Positions 17,634-27,920 of a DNA stretch of 64,000 nt are shown here, in pieces. The notes below the pieces were generated by a model. It was not told the origin of the DNA and searched no databases. It worked only from the letters and a program-made list of their open reading frames with translations. Position 1 is the first letter of the stretch; each line of letters opens with the position of its first letter. The stretch is taken from NCBI RefSeq assembly GCF_010448835.1, contig NZ_CP048409.1, positions 248,001 to 312,000 of the forward strand, in the 5' to 3' direction. The DNA comes from Draconibacterium halophilum (GTDB lineage Bacteria; Bacteroidota; Bacteroidia; Bacteroidales; Prolixibacteraceae). A program made the position numbers and the translations under genes.

Positions 17634-20602
17634 ATGAGGATTATTCGTAAAAACCTTAAAGTAGTCTTGTTTTTATTTGCTATGCTAAGCGTTAGTCTTG
17701 GTTATGCGCAGGTAAAAACAGTTACAGGTACTGTTAGCGATGCCGGTAGTGGCGAGCCTTTACCTGGTGTTACCATTGTAGTTAAAGGAACTACACAAGG
17801 AACAATTACTGATTTTGACGGAAATTACAGCATTGATGTTGAGGAAGCACAAACAATTGTGTTTTCATACATTGGCTATAATGAACAAGAAGTAACAATT
17901 GGAGCCTCAAACCAAGTAAATGTTCAGTTGGAACAATCGATGGAAAACCTCGATGAGGTTGTTGTAATCGGTTATGGTCAGGTAAAAAAAGAAGATGCTA
18001 CCGGTTCGGTATCGGCAGTAAGTTCTGAAGACTTTAACCAGGGAGCAATTACTTCTCCACAAGAGTTGGTAACCGGTAAAATTGCCGGTGTACAAATTAC
18101 CAATAGCGGTGGTGCTCCGGGAGAAGGTTCTACAATTCGTATCCGCGGGGTTCTTCACTATCAGCAAGTAACGACCCATTAATTGTAATCGATGGTGTTC
18201 CTATTTCAAGCGAAGGAGTTTCCGGAATGCGGAACCCGCTGAATATGATTCACCCAAGCGATATTGAAACCATGACGGTTTTAAAAGATGCATCGGCAAC
18301 TGCTATTTACGGTTCGCGCGCGTCAAACGGTGTTATTTTAATAACCACTAAAAAAGGCCGCAAAGGTGCCGGTTTAAAACTGAGCTACAACGGCTTTAGT
18401 TCGTACAGCACACCATCCGGAAAGGTTGATATTCTGTCAACGGACGATTTCAGACAAACAATTATCGACCAAAACGGAGCAGGCTCTAACGCAGCCAGCC
18501 TTATGGGTGGTTCTGATACCGACTGGCAAGATGTTGTTTTTGATCCGGCAGTTAGCCACGACCACAATTTTAGTGTTACCGGTAATATTAAAGATATTCC
18601 ATTCCGTGCTTCGGTTGGTTATTCCGACCAAAACGGTATTCTGAAAAAATCGAGCATGGAACGCTGGACCGGAACGGTTGGTTTTAACCCCAGCTTTTTC
18701 GATGATCATTTAAAAATGAACCTGAATTTTAAAGGAATGTTGATCGACAACGATTTCTCAAATCAGGGCGCCATTGGAACAGCAGTAAGTTTCGATCCAA
18801 CTCAATCGATTTATGTGAACAGCAACCGTTACGGTGGTTATTTCACGTGGTTGCAACCAAACGGAAATCCAAATACGCTGGCACCAACCAACCCGCTCGC
18901 AATGATTATGATGCACGACGACACTTCTACTGCAAAAAGAGCGGTTACCAACGCACAATTCGATTATAATTTCCACTTTCTGCCCGAATTAAAAGCTACA
19001 CTAAACCTGGGTTACGAGTATACCGACTCGGAAGGAACAACCATCGACGACGACGATGCTCCGTGGACAATTGGTAACGGTGGCGGTTATTACGGAGAGT
19101 ACTCACAGGAAAAGAAAAATAAATTGCTTGATTTTTACCTCACTTACGACAAAGAACTTGAGTCGATTGAAAGCAACATTAGCCTTATGGGTGGTTACTC
19201 GTGGCAACATTTTTGGAGCGAAAACTACAACTTCGCCAGAAGTGGAATTACCAACGAAACAATCGATCCTCAAAACTGGGATCCAACAGAATATTACCTG
19301 GTATCGTTCTTCGGTCGTATGAACTATTCATTTAAAAACCGCTATTTACTAACGTTAACTGTTCGTCAGGACGGAACTTCACGATTCTCACCTGATACTC
19401 GCTGGGGACTTTTCCCATCGGCAGCTTTTGCATGGCGAATTAAACAAGAAGAGTTTTTGAAAAACAGCACTGTAGTTTCTGATCTTAAATTACGTTTGGG
19501 TTACGGTATTACCGGTCAACAAAACATTGGTAGTGGCGATTACCCCTATTTAGCGCGCTATACTTACAGTCAGGAAAATGCCCGTTACCAGTTTGGCGAT
19601 CAGTATTACACTACAATTCGCCCTGAAGGTTACGACTCTGAAATTAAGTGGGAAGAAACCACTACCTATAACATTGGTTTAGATTATGGTTTTATGGATG
19701 ACCGTATCACCGGTACACTCGATGTGTACAAACGCGTTACCGACGACTTGCTGAACTTTATTCCTGTTCCGGCTGGTACCAACCTAACTAATATGTTGCT
19801 AACTAACGTTGGCGACCTTGAAAACCGAGGTGTTGAGTTCTCAATTCTGGGACGTATCATTTCGAAACAAGACCTTTCGTGGGAAGTTGGTTTTAACGCC
19901 ACTTACAACGAAAACGAAATTACCAAACTTACTGCAACACAAATGTCTCTGGAAGACTATCCGGGTGTAGAAACAGGAGGTATATCCGGTGCTGTTGGTA
20001 ACAACATTCAAATCCACTCGGTAGGTTATCCTTCTAACTCGTTCTATGTATACGAACAGGTGTACGACGAAAGCGGAAAACCAATTCAAGGACTTTATGT
20101 TGACAGAAATGATGACGGACAAATTACCAGCGAAGACAAGTACCGTTACGAAAAATCGGCTCCGGACTGGTTTATGGGCTTCAACTCTAAACTATACTAT
20201 AAAAACTGGGACTTCGGATTTTCCGGACGTGTCAGTCTGGGCAACTATGTTTACAACAATGTTTGGTCATCAAGCGGTTCGTTAAATAACTTGTACTGGT
20301 CGTCGAATTATCTGTTAAATGTAAACCAAAATGCACTTACAACAGGATTCGAAAATCCTGAATATTTTTCTGATTACTACGTTAAAAATGCGTCGTTCCT
20401 GCGTTTAGATAATATTTCGCTGGGACACACATTTAAAAATCTGAATGACGACAAAATGAGCCTTCGTTTATACGGTTCGGTTCAAAACGTATTTGTAGTT
20501 TCAGATTACGAAGGTCTTGATCCAGAGGTTGGTAATGGAATTGACAACAACATTTATCCACGTCCACGCGTGTTTATGATGGGCTTAAGCATTGATTATT
20601 AA
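17634..20602 (+). CDS. SusC/RagA-type TonB-dependent receptor (one-base frameshift near 18150)
   Basis: Outer-membrane channel that imports maltodextrins with energy from TonB. Signal peptide 1-25 (SLGYAQ), carboxypeptidase-regulatory-like domain (about 28-105), TonB-box region DEVVVIGYGQVKKED (about 105-120), plug, then a beta-barrel to the C-terminus (MGLSIDY). The frame breaks at the GGGG run 18147-18150. One extra G restores ...IRIRGGSSLSASNDPL...IDGVP... and joins residues 1-180 to the rest, giving 989 aa, normal for SusC. It starts the rightward arm and is 10 bases ahead of susD. The operator at 17446 implies LacI-type control. Confidence 0.93.
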
Positions 20603-20612
20603 TCTCTAAAAA

Positions 20613-22838
20613 ATGATAACCATGATAATAAAGAAATTTAAATATATAAGCATCATCGTACTTGCAGCAATGTTTGCAATTACGTCATGTACCAACGATT
20701 TGGACACCGTGCCGATCGATGAAGATGTGGTTACCTCGGAAAGCGTTTACGAAAATCCGGCGAACTACATCAATGTTCTTTCAAAACTTTATGCAGGTTT
20801 GGCAGTTAGTGGCCAGCAAGGACCAAGCGGAAACAACGACCTTAGTGGTTTGGATGAAGGTTTCGGTCAGTACCTGCGTGCCTACTGGTATGCACAGGAA
20901 CTTCCAACCGATGAAGCAGTTATTGGATGGAACGATGCAACTCTGAGAGACTTCCACGATATAGACTGGTCGGCCGACGACGGTTTTATTACCAACCTGT
21001 ATTACCGAATTTTTTACCAGGTATCGTTGTGTAACGAGTTTATTCGCGAAACAACTGCCGACAAACTGGACGGACGTGGAATTGACGGTTCTATCCGTAC
21101 TGATATTGAATTGTATCGCGCAGAGGCTCGTTTTCTGCGTGCATTAAGTTACTACCACGCTGTTGACTTATTTGGCAGTGTACCTTTTGTTACTGAAGAA
21201 GACAATGTTGGCGCATTCTTCCCGGAACAAATTTCAAGAACTGAACTGTTTAGCTATGTTGAGTCGGAATTATTGGCTGTTGAAAGCGAACTTGCGGCAG
21301 CAGGAAGTGCAGAATACGGAAGAGCCGACCAGGCAACTGTTTGGATGGTTTTGGCAAAAATGTACCTTAATGCTGAAGTTTATACCGGAACAGCAAGATA
21401 CAGCGATGCACTCGACTACTCAGAAAAAGTAATTAATGCAGGCTATTCTATTGATCCTGATTATACACACATGTTCCTTGCCGATAACCACACATCAAAC
21501 GAAACAATATTCCCGATCATTCAGGATGGAACCAACATTCGTACCTGGGGTGGAACAACTTTCCTTGTTCATGCTCCTGTTGGCGGAACGATGGATCCTG
21601 CCGCATTTGGAATCGATGGTGGATGGAGTGGTTTAAGAACTACAAAGGAGTTTGTTGGAAAATTCTTAGATCTTGAAACTTTGGCACCAAAATTAAAAAG
21701 TGCAAATGCAACAGCTGATTATCCGGTAATTTATGTTCCGGGTGGTTACCAGGTTGCAGCAGGTTATAGCGAAGGCGACTGGTCGCCAGATGTAGCTCCA
21801 ACACTTGGCTCGATTAATTCGGATGATAACTACGAAGGCTACATATATTTTGCCGATGCAGCAGAATTTAAATTCACTGCCGGACCAAACTGGGATCTAA
21901 ACTGGGGAGACGACGGTGCTGATGGTTCATTGGAACCAAACGGTGCAAACCTTTCGGTTGCTGAGGCTGGTTACTACAAAATTAACGTAAATACAGTCGA
22001 CCTGACTTACTCAATAATGAAAACCGACTGGGGAATTATTGGATCGGCAACTGCCGGTGGTTGGGATTCGGACCAAAACATGGAATTTGATGCCGAAACC
22101 AAAACATGGAATGCAGAGATAGATTTGGCAGCAGGTGAAATTAAATTCCGTGCCAACGATGGTTGGGATCTGAACTATGGTGATGACGATGTCGATGGTA
22201 TTTTAGAAGCCGGAGCAAGCAATATTGCAATCGCAGAAGGTGGTAGCTACAAAATTTCCATGAAACTGGAATCACCGGATTATACTTACACCGTTGAGAA
22301 ATTCAGTTCTGATGGTCGTGCCTTATTCTTCACCGACGGGCAAAACCTGGAAATCAACAATTTGTTTGAATTTACAGATGGTTATGCAATTACAAAATGG
22401 CGTAACATCACTTCAACAGGCGAAACCGGATCAGACTTAACACATCCTGATACTGATTTCCCAATGTTCCGTTTGGCTGATGCTTACCTGATGTATGCCG
22501 AGGCAGTTGTACGCGGCGGTGGCGGAAGTATGAGCACTGCGCTGTCGTATGTCAACGAACTACGCGAAAGAGCTTATGGCGACGACTATGGTAACATGAC
22601 TGAAGCCGACCTTACGCTTGACTTTATTTTAGATGAACGTGCACGTGAATTGTACTGGGAAGGACACCGCAGAACCGATTTGATTCGATTTGGCAAATTC
22701 ACCGGCTCAGATTACGTTTGGGCATGGAAAGGTGCTGAAAAAGATGGTATTGGTGTTGATGAAAAATACAAGCTGTTCCCGCTTCCTTCTTCAGATGTGA
22801 GTGCCAATCCAAATCTTACTCAAACAACAGGATATTAA
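20613..22838 (+). CDS. SusD/RagB-type starch-binding lipoprotein with an inserted SusE-like module pair
   Basis: Surface lipoprotein forming the lid of the SusC channel. Lipobox AITSC (Cys26). The SusD fold is visible in ARFLRALSYYHAVDLFGSVPF (about 172-192, helical repeats) and the C-terminal region ERARELYWEGHRRTDLIRFG (about 670-690). It is 741 aa, about 200 longer than usual. Residues about 369-563 (nucleotides 21717-22302) are not SusD: they closely match the tandem C-terminal modules of the next gene (NWDLNWGDD.ADG, MKTDWG.IG.AT..GW), including an identical 20-base stretch at 21888-21907 and 23491-23510. The protein probably binds starch with extra sites. It is 10 bases after susC. Confidence 0.93.
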   Translation: MITMIIKKFKYISIIVLAAMFAITSCTNDLDTVPIDEDVVTSESVYENPANYINVLSKLYAGLAVSGQQGPSGNNDLSGLDEGFGQYLRAYWYAQELPTDEAVIGWNDATLRDFHDIDWSADDGFITNLYYRIFYQVSLCNEFIRETTADKLDGRGIDGSIRTDIELYRAEARFLRALSYYHAVDLFGSVPFVTEEDNVGAFFPEQISRTELFSYVESELLAVESELAAAGSAEYGRADQATVWMVLAKMYLNAEVYTGTARYSDALDYSEKVINAGYSIDPDYTHMFLADNHTSNETIFPIIQDGTNIRTWGGTTFLVHAPVGGTMDPAAFGIDGGWSGLRTTKEFVGKFLDLETLAPKLKSANATADYPVIYVPGGYQVAAGYSEGDWSPDVAPTLGSINSDDNYEGYIYFADAAEFKFTAGPNWDLNWGDDGADGSLEPNGANLSVAEAGYYKINVNTVDLTYSIMKTDWGIIGSATAGGWDSDQNMEFDAETKTWNAEIDLAAGEIKFRANDGWDLNYGDDDVDGILEAGASNIAIAEGGSYKISMKLESPDYTYTVEKFSSDGRALFFTDGQNLEINNLFEFTDGYAITKWRNITSTGETGSDLTHPDTDFPMFRLADAYLMYAEAVVRGGGGSMSTALSYVNELRERAYGDDYGNMTEADLTLDFILDERARELYWEGHRRTDLIRFGKFTGSDYVWAWKGAEKDGIGVDEKYKLFPLPSSDVSANPNLTQTTGY

Positions 22839-22860
22839 TCACTTGCAAAAATTAATGAAC

Positions 22861-23910
22861 ATGAAAAAGATAAATTATATATTAAGTATTCTGGCTGTTT
22901 TGCTGGTGTTTGTTTCTTGCGAAGAAGAAACTTTCGACCCGGTAGTTGGCGTATATACTCCGCCAACACTTGAAGACGTATCGGGCACTTATGTTTTTAC
23001 AGAAGACATGAGCGATGATGTATTCAAAACATTTAGCTGGACCGATGCCGATTTTGGTTTTCAATCGGCAACTACCTATACTGTGCAGCTTGATTTTGCT
23101 GGCAATGAATTTGCAGAAGCAGTTGACCTGCTAAATACCTCTGGCCTGTCAGCAAGTATTACTGTTGGTGAATTAAACCAAAAGTTACTTGCCAAAGGAG
23201 CCAAAACCAACGTTCCTTCAGATTTTGAAGTACGCGTTACCGCCTCGGTGAACGACAATGTTCAAACCCTGGCTTCAAATGCTCCGGTATTGAATATTCA
23301 TCCGTTCGAGGTAGTAATTAGCTACCCATCGTTGTATCTTCCTGGTAGTTACCAGGCGGCCAGCGGATATGGTTCCGACTGGAGTCCTGATCAGGCGCAG
23401 CAGATATACTCAGTTGCACAGGATGAAAAATATGAAGGCTACGTAAATATGTCCGGAGATGATATTCAGTTTAAATTTACTGATGAACCTAACTGGGATC
23501 TAAACTGGGGTGATACTGACGCCGACGGTACTTTAGATGATGGCGGCGACAACATTGTTATTCCTGAAGCAGGTTATTACCGCATTAATGCTGATATCAA
23601 TGCACTTACCTATTCTGTAATGAAAACAGATTGGGGATTGATTGGCGATGCAACACCCGACGGATGGGATGCCGACCAGAATATGACTTACAGTACCGAA
23701 ACCAAAACGTGGTCGATTACACTCGATCTGGTTGCTGGTACAGTTAAATTCCGTGCAAACGATGATTGGGCATTGGATTACGGAGACACCGGATTCGATG
23801 GAAGCCTAGATCAAGGTGGCGACAATATTCCAATTGACGAAGCCGGAAACTATACAATTGTTCTTAATCTTGAAGTGGCAGGATACGCCTACGAGATTAT
23901 TAAAAATTAG
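22861..23910 (+). CDS. SusE-like starch-binding outer-membrane lipoprotein
   Basis: Lipoprotein of about 349 residues with lipobox VFVSC near residue 20. An N-terminal SusE-type domain (about 22-145) is followed by two tandem SusF/SusE starch-binding modules (about 155-250 and 250-349), each with W-x-D-x-x and YGD/WGD signatures. I chose the ATG at 22861; an ATG at 22855 adds two residues, and the frame from 22801 would overlap susD with no signal peptide. It is 22 bases after susD. It should hold starch at the cell surface near the SusC/SusD complex. The two modules are close paralogues of the insert in SusD. Confidence 0.88.
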   Translation: MKKINYILSILAVLLVFVSCEEETFDPVVGVYTPPTLEDVSGTYVFTEDMSDDVFKTFSWTDADFGFQSATTYTVQLDFAGNEFAEAVDLLNTSGLSASITVGELNQKLLAKGAKTNVPSDFEVRVTASVNDNVQTLASNAPVLNIHPFEVVISYPSLYLPGSYQAASGYGSDWSPDQAQQIYSVAQDEKYEGYVNMSGDDIQFKFTDEPNWDLNWGDTDADGTLDDGGDNIVIPEAGYYRINADINALTYSVMKTDWGLIGDATPDGWDADQNMTYSTETKTWSITLDLVAGTVKFRANDDWALDYGDTGFDGSLDQGGDNIPIDEAGNYTIVLNLEVAGYAYEIIKN

Positions 23911-23925
23911 ATCTTAACAAGATAA

Positions 23926-23971
23926 GGAATGGGTTGCCGGTCGAATGAGACAGGTAGCCCTTTCCTTTTTT
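23926..23971 (+). terminator. Terminator or attenuator between susE and the amylase gene
   Basis: GGAATGGGTTGCC pairs imperfectly with GGTAGCCCTTTCC and is followed by TTTTTT, 15 bases before the amylase ATG. It may lower amylase expression relative to susCDE. Confidence 0.65.
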
Positions 23972-23985
23972 AAAACGCAGAAAAC

Positions 23986-26742
23986 ATGTTTCAGAAATTA
24001 TCTTTTGCCTTCCTTTTAAGTGTGCTTATTTATAGTACACAAGCACAGGTAATTACTACCAGTCCCGAACTTCCGGTAGCCTCGCAAGCCGTTACAATAA
24101 CTTTTAACTCGGCCGAATCAACCGGTTTGGGTTACTATACAGGCGATTTATATGCGCACACCGGAGTAACAATTGAGGAGGACCGATGGCAATATGTAAT
24201 TGAATCCTGGGGAGACAACACGACTCAACCACAGCTAAATTATCTGGGCGATGGTATTTACGAACTGGAAATCACTCCAGACATAAACAGCTTTTACAGT
24301 GTTGATGCAGGAGATAAAGTAACCGAACTCTGTCTTGTTTTTCGTTCGGCAGATGCAACCAGTCAAACTACCGACCTTTTTGTAACTGTTTTTGAAGACG
24401 GACTGGTGGTAAATATTACCGAACCTTCCGGCTCTTCTATTCTTGAGATGAACCAGGAAGCAACTTTTTCTGCACAAGCATCAGTAGAAGCCAATTTAAA
24501 GCTAAGCCTCAACGAAACAATATTAACCGAAACTACAGGCACCGAAATTACAACTACCCACACCTTTACCGAGGGCGGAAACTACTGGCTGATTGCCGAA
24601 GCCACGGCCGAAGGCGAAACCATTTTCGATTCGCTGAATATTTTTGTAGGCAGCGAAGTGGTTAACGAACCACTTCCTACCGGATACAAAAAAGGAATCA
24701 ACTACATCGACGATAATACTGCAGCTTTGGTACTTTGGGCACCACTAAAAGAATTTGTATATGTACAGGGCGATTTCAACAACTGGCAACTTTCTGATGA
24801 ATACCTGATGAAAAAAGACGGCGATTATTTCTGGCTCGAATTAACAGGTTTGGAGGCCGGAACAGAATATGCCTACCAATACCTCATCGATGGGAATATC
24901 AGAATTGCAGACCCATACACCGAAAAAATATTAGACCCCTGGAACGACAGCTACATTGACGAAGCAACCTACCCCAATTTAAAAGCTTATCCTGAAGGGA
25001 AAACCGAAGGAATTGTTTCAGTTTTGCAAACCGCCCAAACGGAATATAACTGGAAAGTTGAAAACTTCGATGTTCCTGAAAAAGAAAAACTGGTTATTTA
25101 CGAGTTACTTGTTCGTGATTTTATGACCGAGCACACCTACCAGGCAGTTATCGACCAATTGGATTACCTGGAAGATTTGCGCATAAATGTGCTGGAACTA
25201 ATGCCCGTTAACGAGTTTGAAGGAAACAGCAGCTGGGGATATAATCCGTCGTTTTACTTTGCACCCGACAAATATTATGGCCCAAAAGAGAAGCTAAAAG
25301 AATTGATTGACGAATGCCACCAGCGCGGAATTGCTGTGGTAATCGACATGGTTTTAAACCACAGTTACGGGCAAAGTCCGTTTGTGCAAATGTACATGGA
25401 CAACTGGACGGTTACTGCCGATAATCCATGGTACAACCAGCAAAGTAATTTCCAGAATACAGCAGCACAATGGGGTTACGATTTTAACCACGAAAGCACT
25501 GCCACACGCGAGTTGGTGGACAGTGTATCGGCGTTTTGGATGAACGAATACAAAGTAGACGGTTTCCGTTTTGATTTTACAAAAGGATTCTCGAATACAA
25601 CTTACGGACCATCAAGCTGGGGCAGCGATTACGATCCAGACCGCATTGCCAACCTTAAACGTATAAGCAACGAAATTTGGACACGTAACCCGGATGCACT
25701 GGTAATTTTTGAGCACCTTTCCGATAACTCGGAAGAAACAGAGCTGGCCAACCACGGCATTTTGCTTTGGGGAAATATGCACGGTAGTTACTTAAATGCA
25801 GCTGCCGGCCAAACAAGCAGTTCCGATATTAGCTGGGCACTTTACACCGAAAGAGGTTGGGATCAGCCGAACCTGGTTTCGTATCCTGAAAGCCACGACG
25901 AAGAGCGTATTATGTACACCATAAAAAATACAGGCTTGTCGACCGACGATTACAACATCAGAAACCAAACGACTGCGCTGCAACGAATTGAAATGAATGC
26001 GTTGTTTCATATTCTACTTCCCGGACCAAAAATGATATGGCAATTTGGCGAGCGCGGTTACGACCTGTCGATAAACCGTTGCACCGACGGATCGATTAGC
26101 AACGACTGCCGCCTCTCGGAAAAACCTCCGTATTGGCAGTACCTGAACAATACCGACCGTACCGATCTGTTCCAGGTTTTTGCCAAACTAAACGAGCTAA
26201 AACAAACCTACAATGAGTTCTCACCCGAAACGTTTACACACAATCTTTCGGGTGCCACAAAATGGTTTGTTTCAAGCCATACCGGTAATCACGCGGTTGC
26301 GCTCGGCAACTTTGGCATCACCGAAAGCGATGTTACCATAGATTTCCCCGAAACAGGAAAATACTACGAGTTTTTTAGCGGTGATTCTATTGAAGTAACA
26401 AGCACAAATCAAACATTTAGTTTTGCTCCTGGCGAATACCGCCTTTATTCAACACAACAGTTTGAAGAGCCGAGCATTGTAACCGATATCAACGAAATAG
26501 AAAACAGTACTGATAATTTGCAAGTTTATCCTAATCCGGTTTCAAGTAAACTAACTGTAGCTTCGGATAAAACCATTTCTGCCATTCAGGTGTATTCAAT
26601 TTCCGGAACTTTGCAATATCAAAGAACCGACTTACGCAAAAACAAGGTTGAAATTGATGTGTACGATTATACTCCGGGTGTTTATTTAATTCGTGTTGTA
26701 CAAGATGGAAACAGCACCACTCAAAAGGTTTTGGTAAAATAA
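23986..26742 (+). CDS. Extracellular GH13 alpha-amylase with CBM48 and a T9SS type A sorting domain
   Basis: Surface or secreted starch hydrolase. Signal peptide 1-20 (STQAQ). Residues 21-230 hold beta-sandwich domains, probably starch-binding. A CBM48-type domain follows (about 235-345, LWAPLKEFVYVQGDFNNW). The GH13 barrel spans about 375-760: VIDMVLNHSYG, nucleophile Asp in GFRFDF (about 530), acid/base Glu in VIFEHL (about 574) and Asp in ESHDEER (about 637). The last 75 residues are a T9SS sorting domain (LQVYPNPVSSKL...GVYLIRVVQDG...KVLVK), so the enzyme leaves through the PorZ-containing secretion system. It ends the rightward arm. 918 aa. Confidence 0.93.
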   Translation: MFQKLSFAFLLSVLIYSTQAQVITTSPELPVASQAVTITFNSAESTGLGYYTGDLYAHTGVTIEEDRWQYVIESWGDNTTQPQLNYLGDGIYELEITPDINSFYSVDAGDKVTELCLVFRSADATSQTTDLFVTVFEDGLVVNITEPSGSSILEMNQEATFSAQASVEANLKLSLNETILTETTGTEITTTHTFTEGGNYWLIAEATAEGETIFDSLNIFVGSEVVNEPLPTGYKKGINYIDDNTAALVLWAPLKEFVYVQGDFNNWQLSDEYLMKKDGDYFWLELTGLEAGTEYAYQYLIDGNIRIADPYTEKILDPWNDSYIDEATYPNLKAYPEGKTEGIVSVLQTAQTEYNWKVENFDVPEKEKLVIYELLVRDFMTEHTYQAVIDQLDYLEDLRINVLELMPVNEFEGNSSWGYNPSFYFAPDKYYGPKEKLKELIDECHQRGIAVVIDMVLNHSYGQSPFVQMYMDNWTVTADNPWYNQQSNFQNTAAQWGYDFNHESTATRELVDSVSAFWMNEYKVDGFRFDFTKGFSNTTYGPSSWGSDYDPDRIANLKRISNEIWTRNPDALVIFEHLSDNSEETELANHGILLWGNMHGSYLNAAAGQTSSSDISWALYTERGWDQPNLVSYPESHDEERIMYTIKNTGLSTDDYNIRNQTTALQRIEMNALFHILLPGPKMIWQFGERGYDLSINRCTDGSISNDCRLSEKPPYWQYLNNTDRTDLFQVFAKLNELKQTYNEFSPETFTHNLSGATKWFVSSHTGNHAVALGNFGITESDVTIDFPETGKYYEFFSGDSIEVTSTNQTFSFAPGEYRLYSTQQFEEPSIVTDINEIENSTDNLQVYPNPVSSKLTVASDKTISAIQVYSISGTLQYQRTDLRKNKVEIDVYDYTPGVYLIRVVQDGNSTTQKVLVK

Positions 26743-26767
26743 ATGTAAGAAATAATACTATGAATAG

Positions 26768-26791
26768 GCCGGGGTAATACCCGGCTTTTTT
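26768..26791 (+). terminator. Intrinsic terminator of the rightward maltose operon
   Basis: GCCGGG-GTAATA-CCCGGC followed by TTTTTT, 26 bases after the amylase stop. Confidence 0.85.
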
Positions 26792-26831
26792 GTTCCACTT
26801 CAATCCTCAGTTGTTTTTCAAAAAAATGCCA

Positions 26832-26964
26832 ATTATCGCATGCGATAGAGGGTATTTTCGCGTCAATCTATTGCCTTTGGCAGTTATCGGAGGGCATTTT
26901 TGTGAAAATCCATTGCCTTTCAGGTGCGATAACATACATTTTCGGAAGCAATTTTTTGATTGCC
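26832..26964. repeat. Three imperfect direct repeats of about 40 bases
   Basis: The unit TTATCG...GAGGGnATTTT...AATCnATTGCCTTT occurs at about 26832-26878 and 26884-26920, with a more diverged copy at about 26923-26964. It lies in the non-coding gap between the amylase and PorP/SprF genes. Spurious frames on both strands cross it. Confidence 0.4.
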
Positions 26965-26978
26965 AAAGGGCCTGCGGG

Positions 26979-27920
26979 TTACTTATTAGCTGTTTCCTCG
27001 CGGTTACGGTTAAAAAGGTCGAGATCGTAGCTGAACATGATTTCGTGTGTACCGCTGTTAAAGGCACTTAATTCTGAAATTGTAATATCATATGAATAAC
27101 CGATGGTCATTCGTGGCGAAGGTTTAAATTGAGTAAGCAAGCCGTAAGCATCACCAAAACGATACATGCCACCCACATAGAATTTATCTCTGAAACCACC
27201 CATTATAGTCATATCTACCGAAACTGGAGCACCACTAACCCAGCGAACCATTCCGTTTGTTTTTAACTGAAAATCTTCGCTGACAACAAACCGATGACCT
27301 GCAATAAAGTAGAGGTGCATGAGTTGTTTATTGATATAATCGACGGTAACATCTTCGTGTGTAATTGTATTCTCAATAAGCTTTGGCACCGACAACCCAA
27401 AATAGGTATCTTCTGAAAATAAAAACATTCCCACACCCACATTAGGCAGAAAGTTTTCGTAAATGTCGCGACTAAATATTGGGTCGGAATCAACCGTCTC
27501 CAATGCAACAAGATTGGCACGGTAAAAACTTACCCCACCTTTTAGTCCAAGTCCCAGTTTAAATTTTTCCGAAACCCTTAGGAAGTACGAATAATCGGCA
27601 TAAAATCCTGTTTGTTTAAGCGGCCCGATTCTATCCGACATCAGCGAAAAACCAACACCCACATTTTTATCCTCAGCGCCAATATTATAGGTAAACGAGC
27701 GCGTTGCCGGAGCTCCATCAAACTCCACCCACTGACTGCGTGCTACCATTAAAACATTACCAACATTATTCGAACCGGCATACCCCGGATTTATTATCTG
27801 CATGTTATCCATATACTGGGTGTACATGGGATCTTGCTGGGCACAGGCGTCTTTCCCTTGTAGAAAAACCACAACGGTAAGAATGAAAAATGCTGCTATT
27901 TTTTTAATTGTTTTCCCCAT
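26979..27920 (-). CDS. PorP/SprF-family type IX secretion membrane protein
   Basis: Outer-membrane beta-barrel of 313 residues with a signal peptide (about 1-28, GKDACAQ) and the family start QDPMYTQYMDNMQIINPGYAGS. PorP/SprF proteins serve T9SS, and many act as partners for one cargo with a type B sorting domain, as SprF does for SprB. Its ATG directly abuts the stop of such a cargo gene (27921), which supports a dedicated partner role. It ends a five-gene leftward operon. Family is certain; the cargo pairing is inference from position. Confidence 0.92.
   Translation of the reverse strand: MGKTIKKIAAFFILTVVVFLQGKDACAQQDPMYTQYMDNMQIINPGYAGSNNVGNVLMVARSQWVEFDGAPATRSFTYNIGAEDKNVGVGFSLMSDRIGPLKQTGFYADYSYFLRVSEKFKLGLGLKGGVSFYRANLVALETVDSDPIFSRDIYENFLPNVGVGMFLFSEDTYFGLSVPKLIENTITHEDVTVDYINKQLMHLYFIAGHRFVVSEDFQLKTNGMVRWVSGAPVSVDMTIMGGFRDKFYVGGMYRFGDAYGLLTQFKPSPRMTIGYSYDITISELSAFNSGTHEIMFSYDLDLFNRNREETANK

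Noticed and set aside
26790..27071. Frames on both strands between the amylase and PorP/SprF genes
   Set aside because: They overlap imperfect repeats and the PorP/SprF 3' end; no signal peptide or domain.
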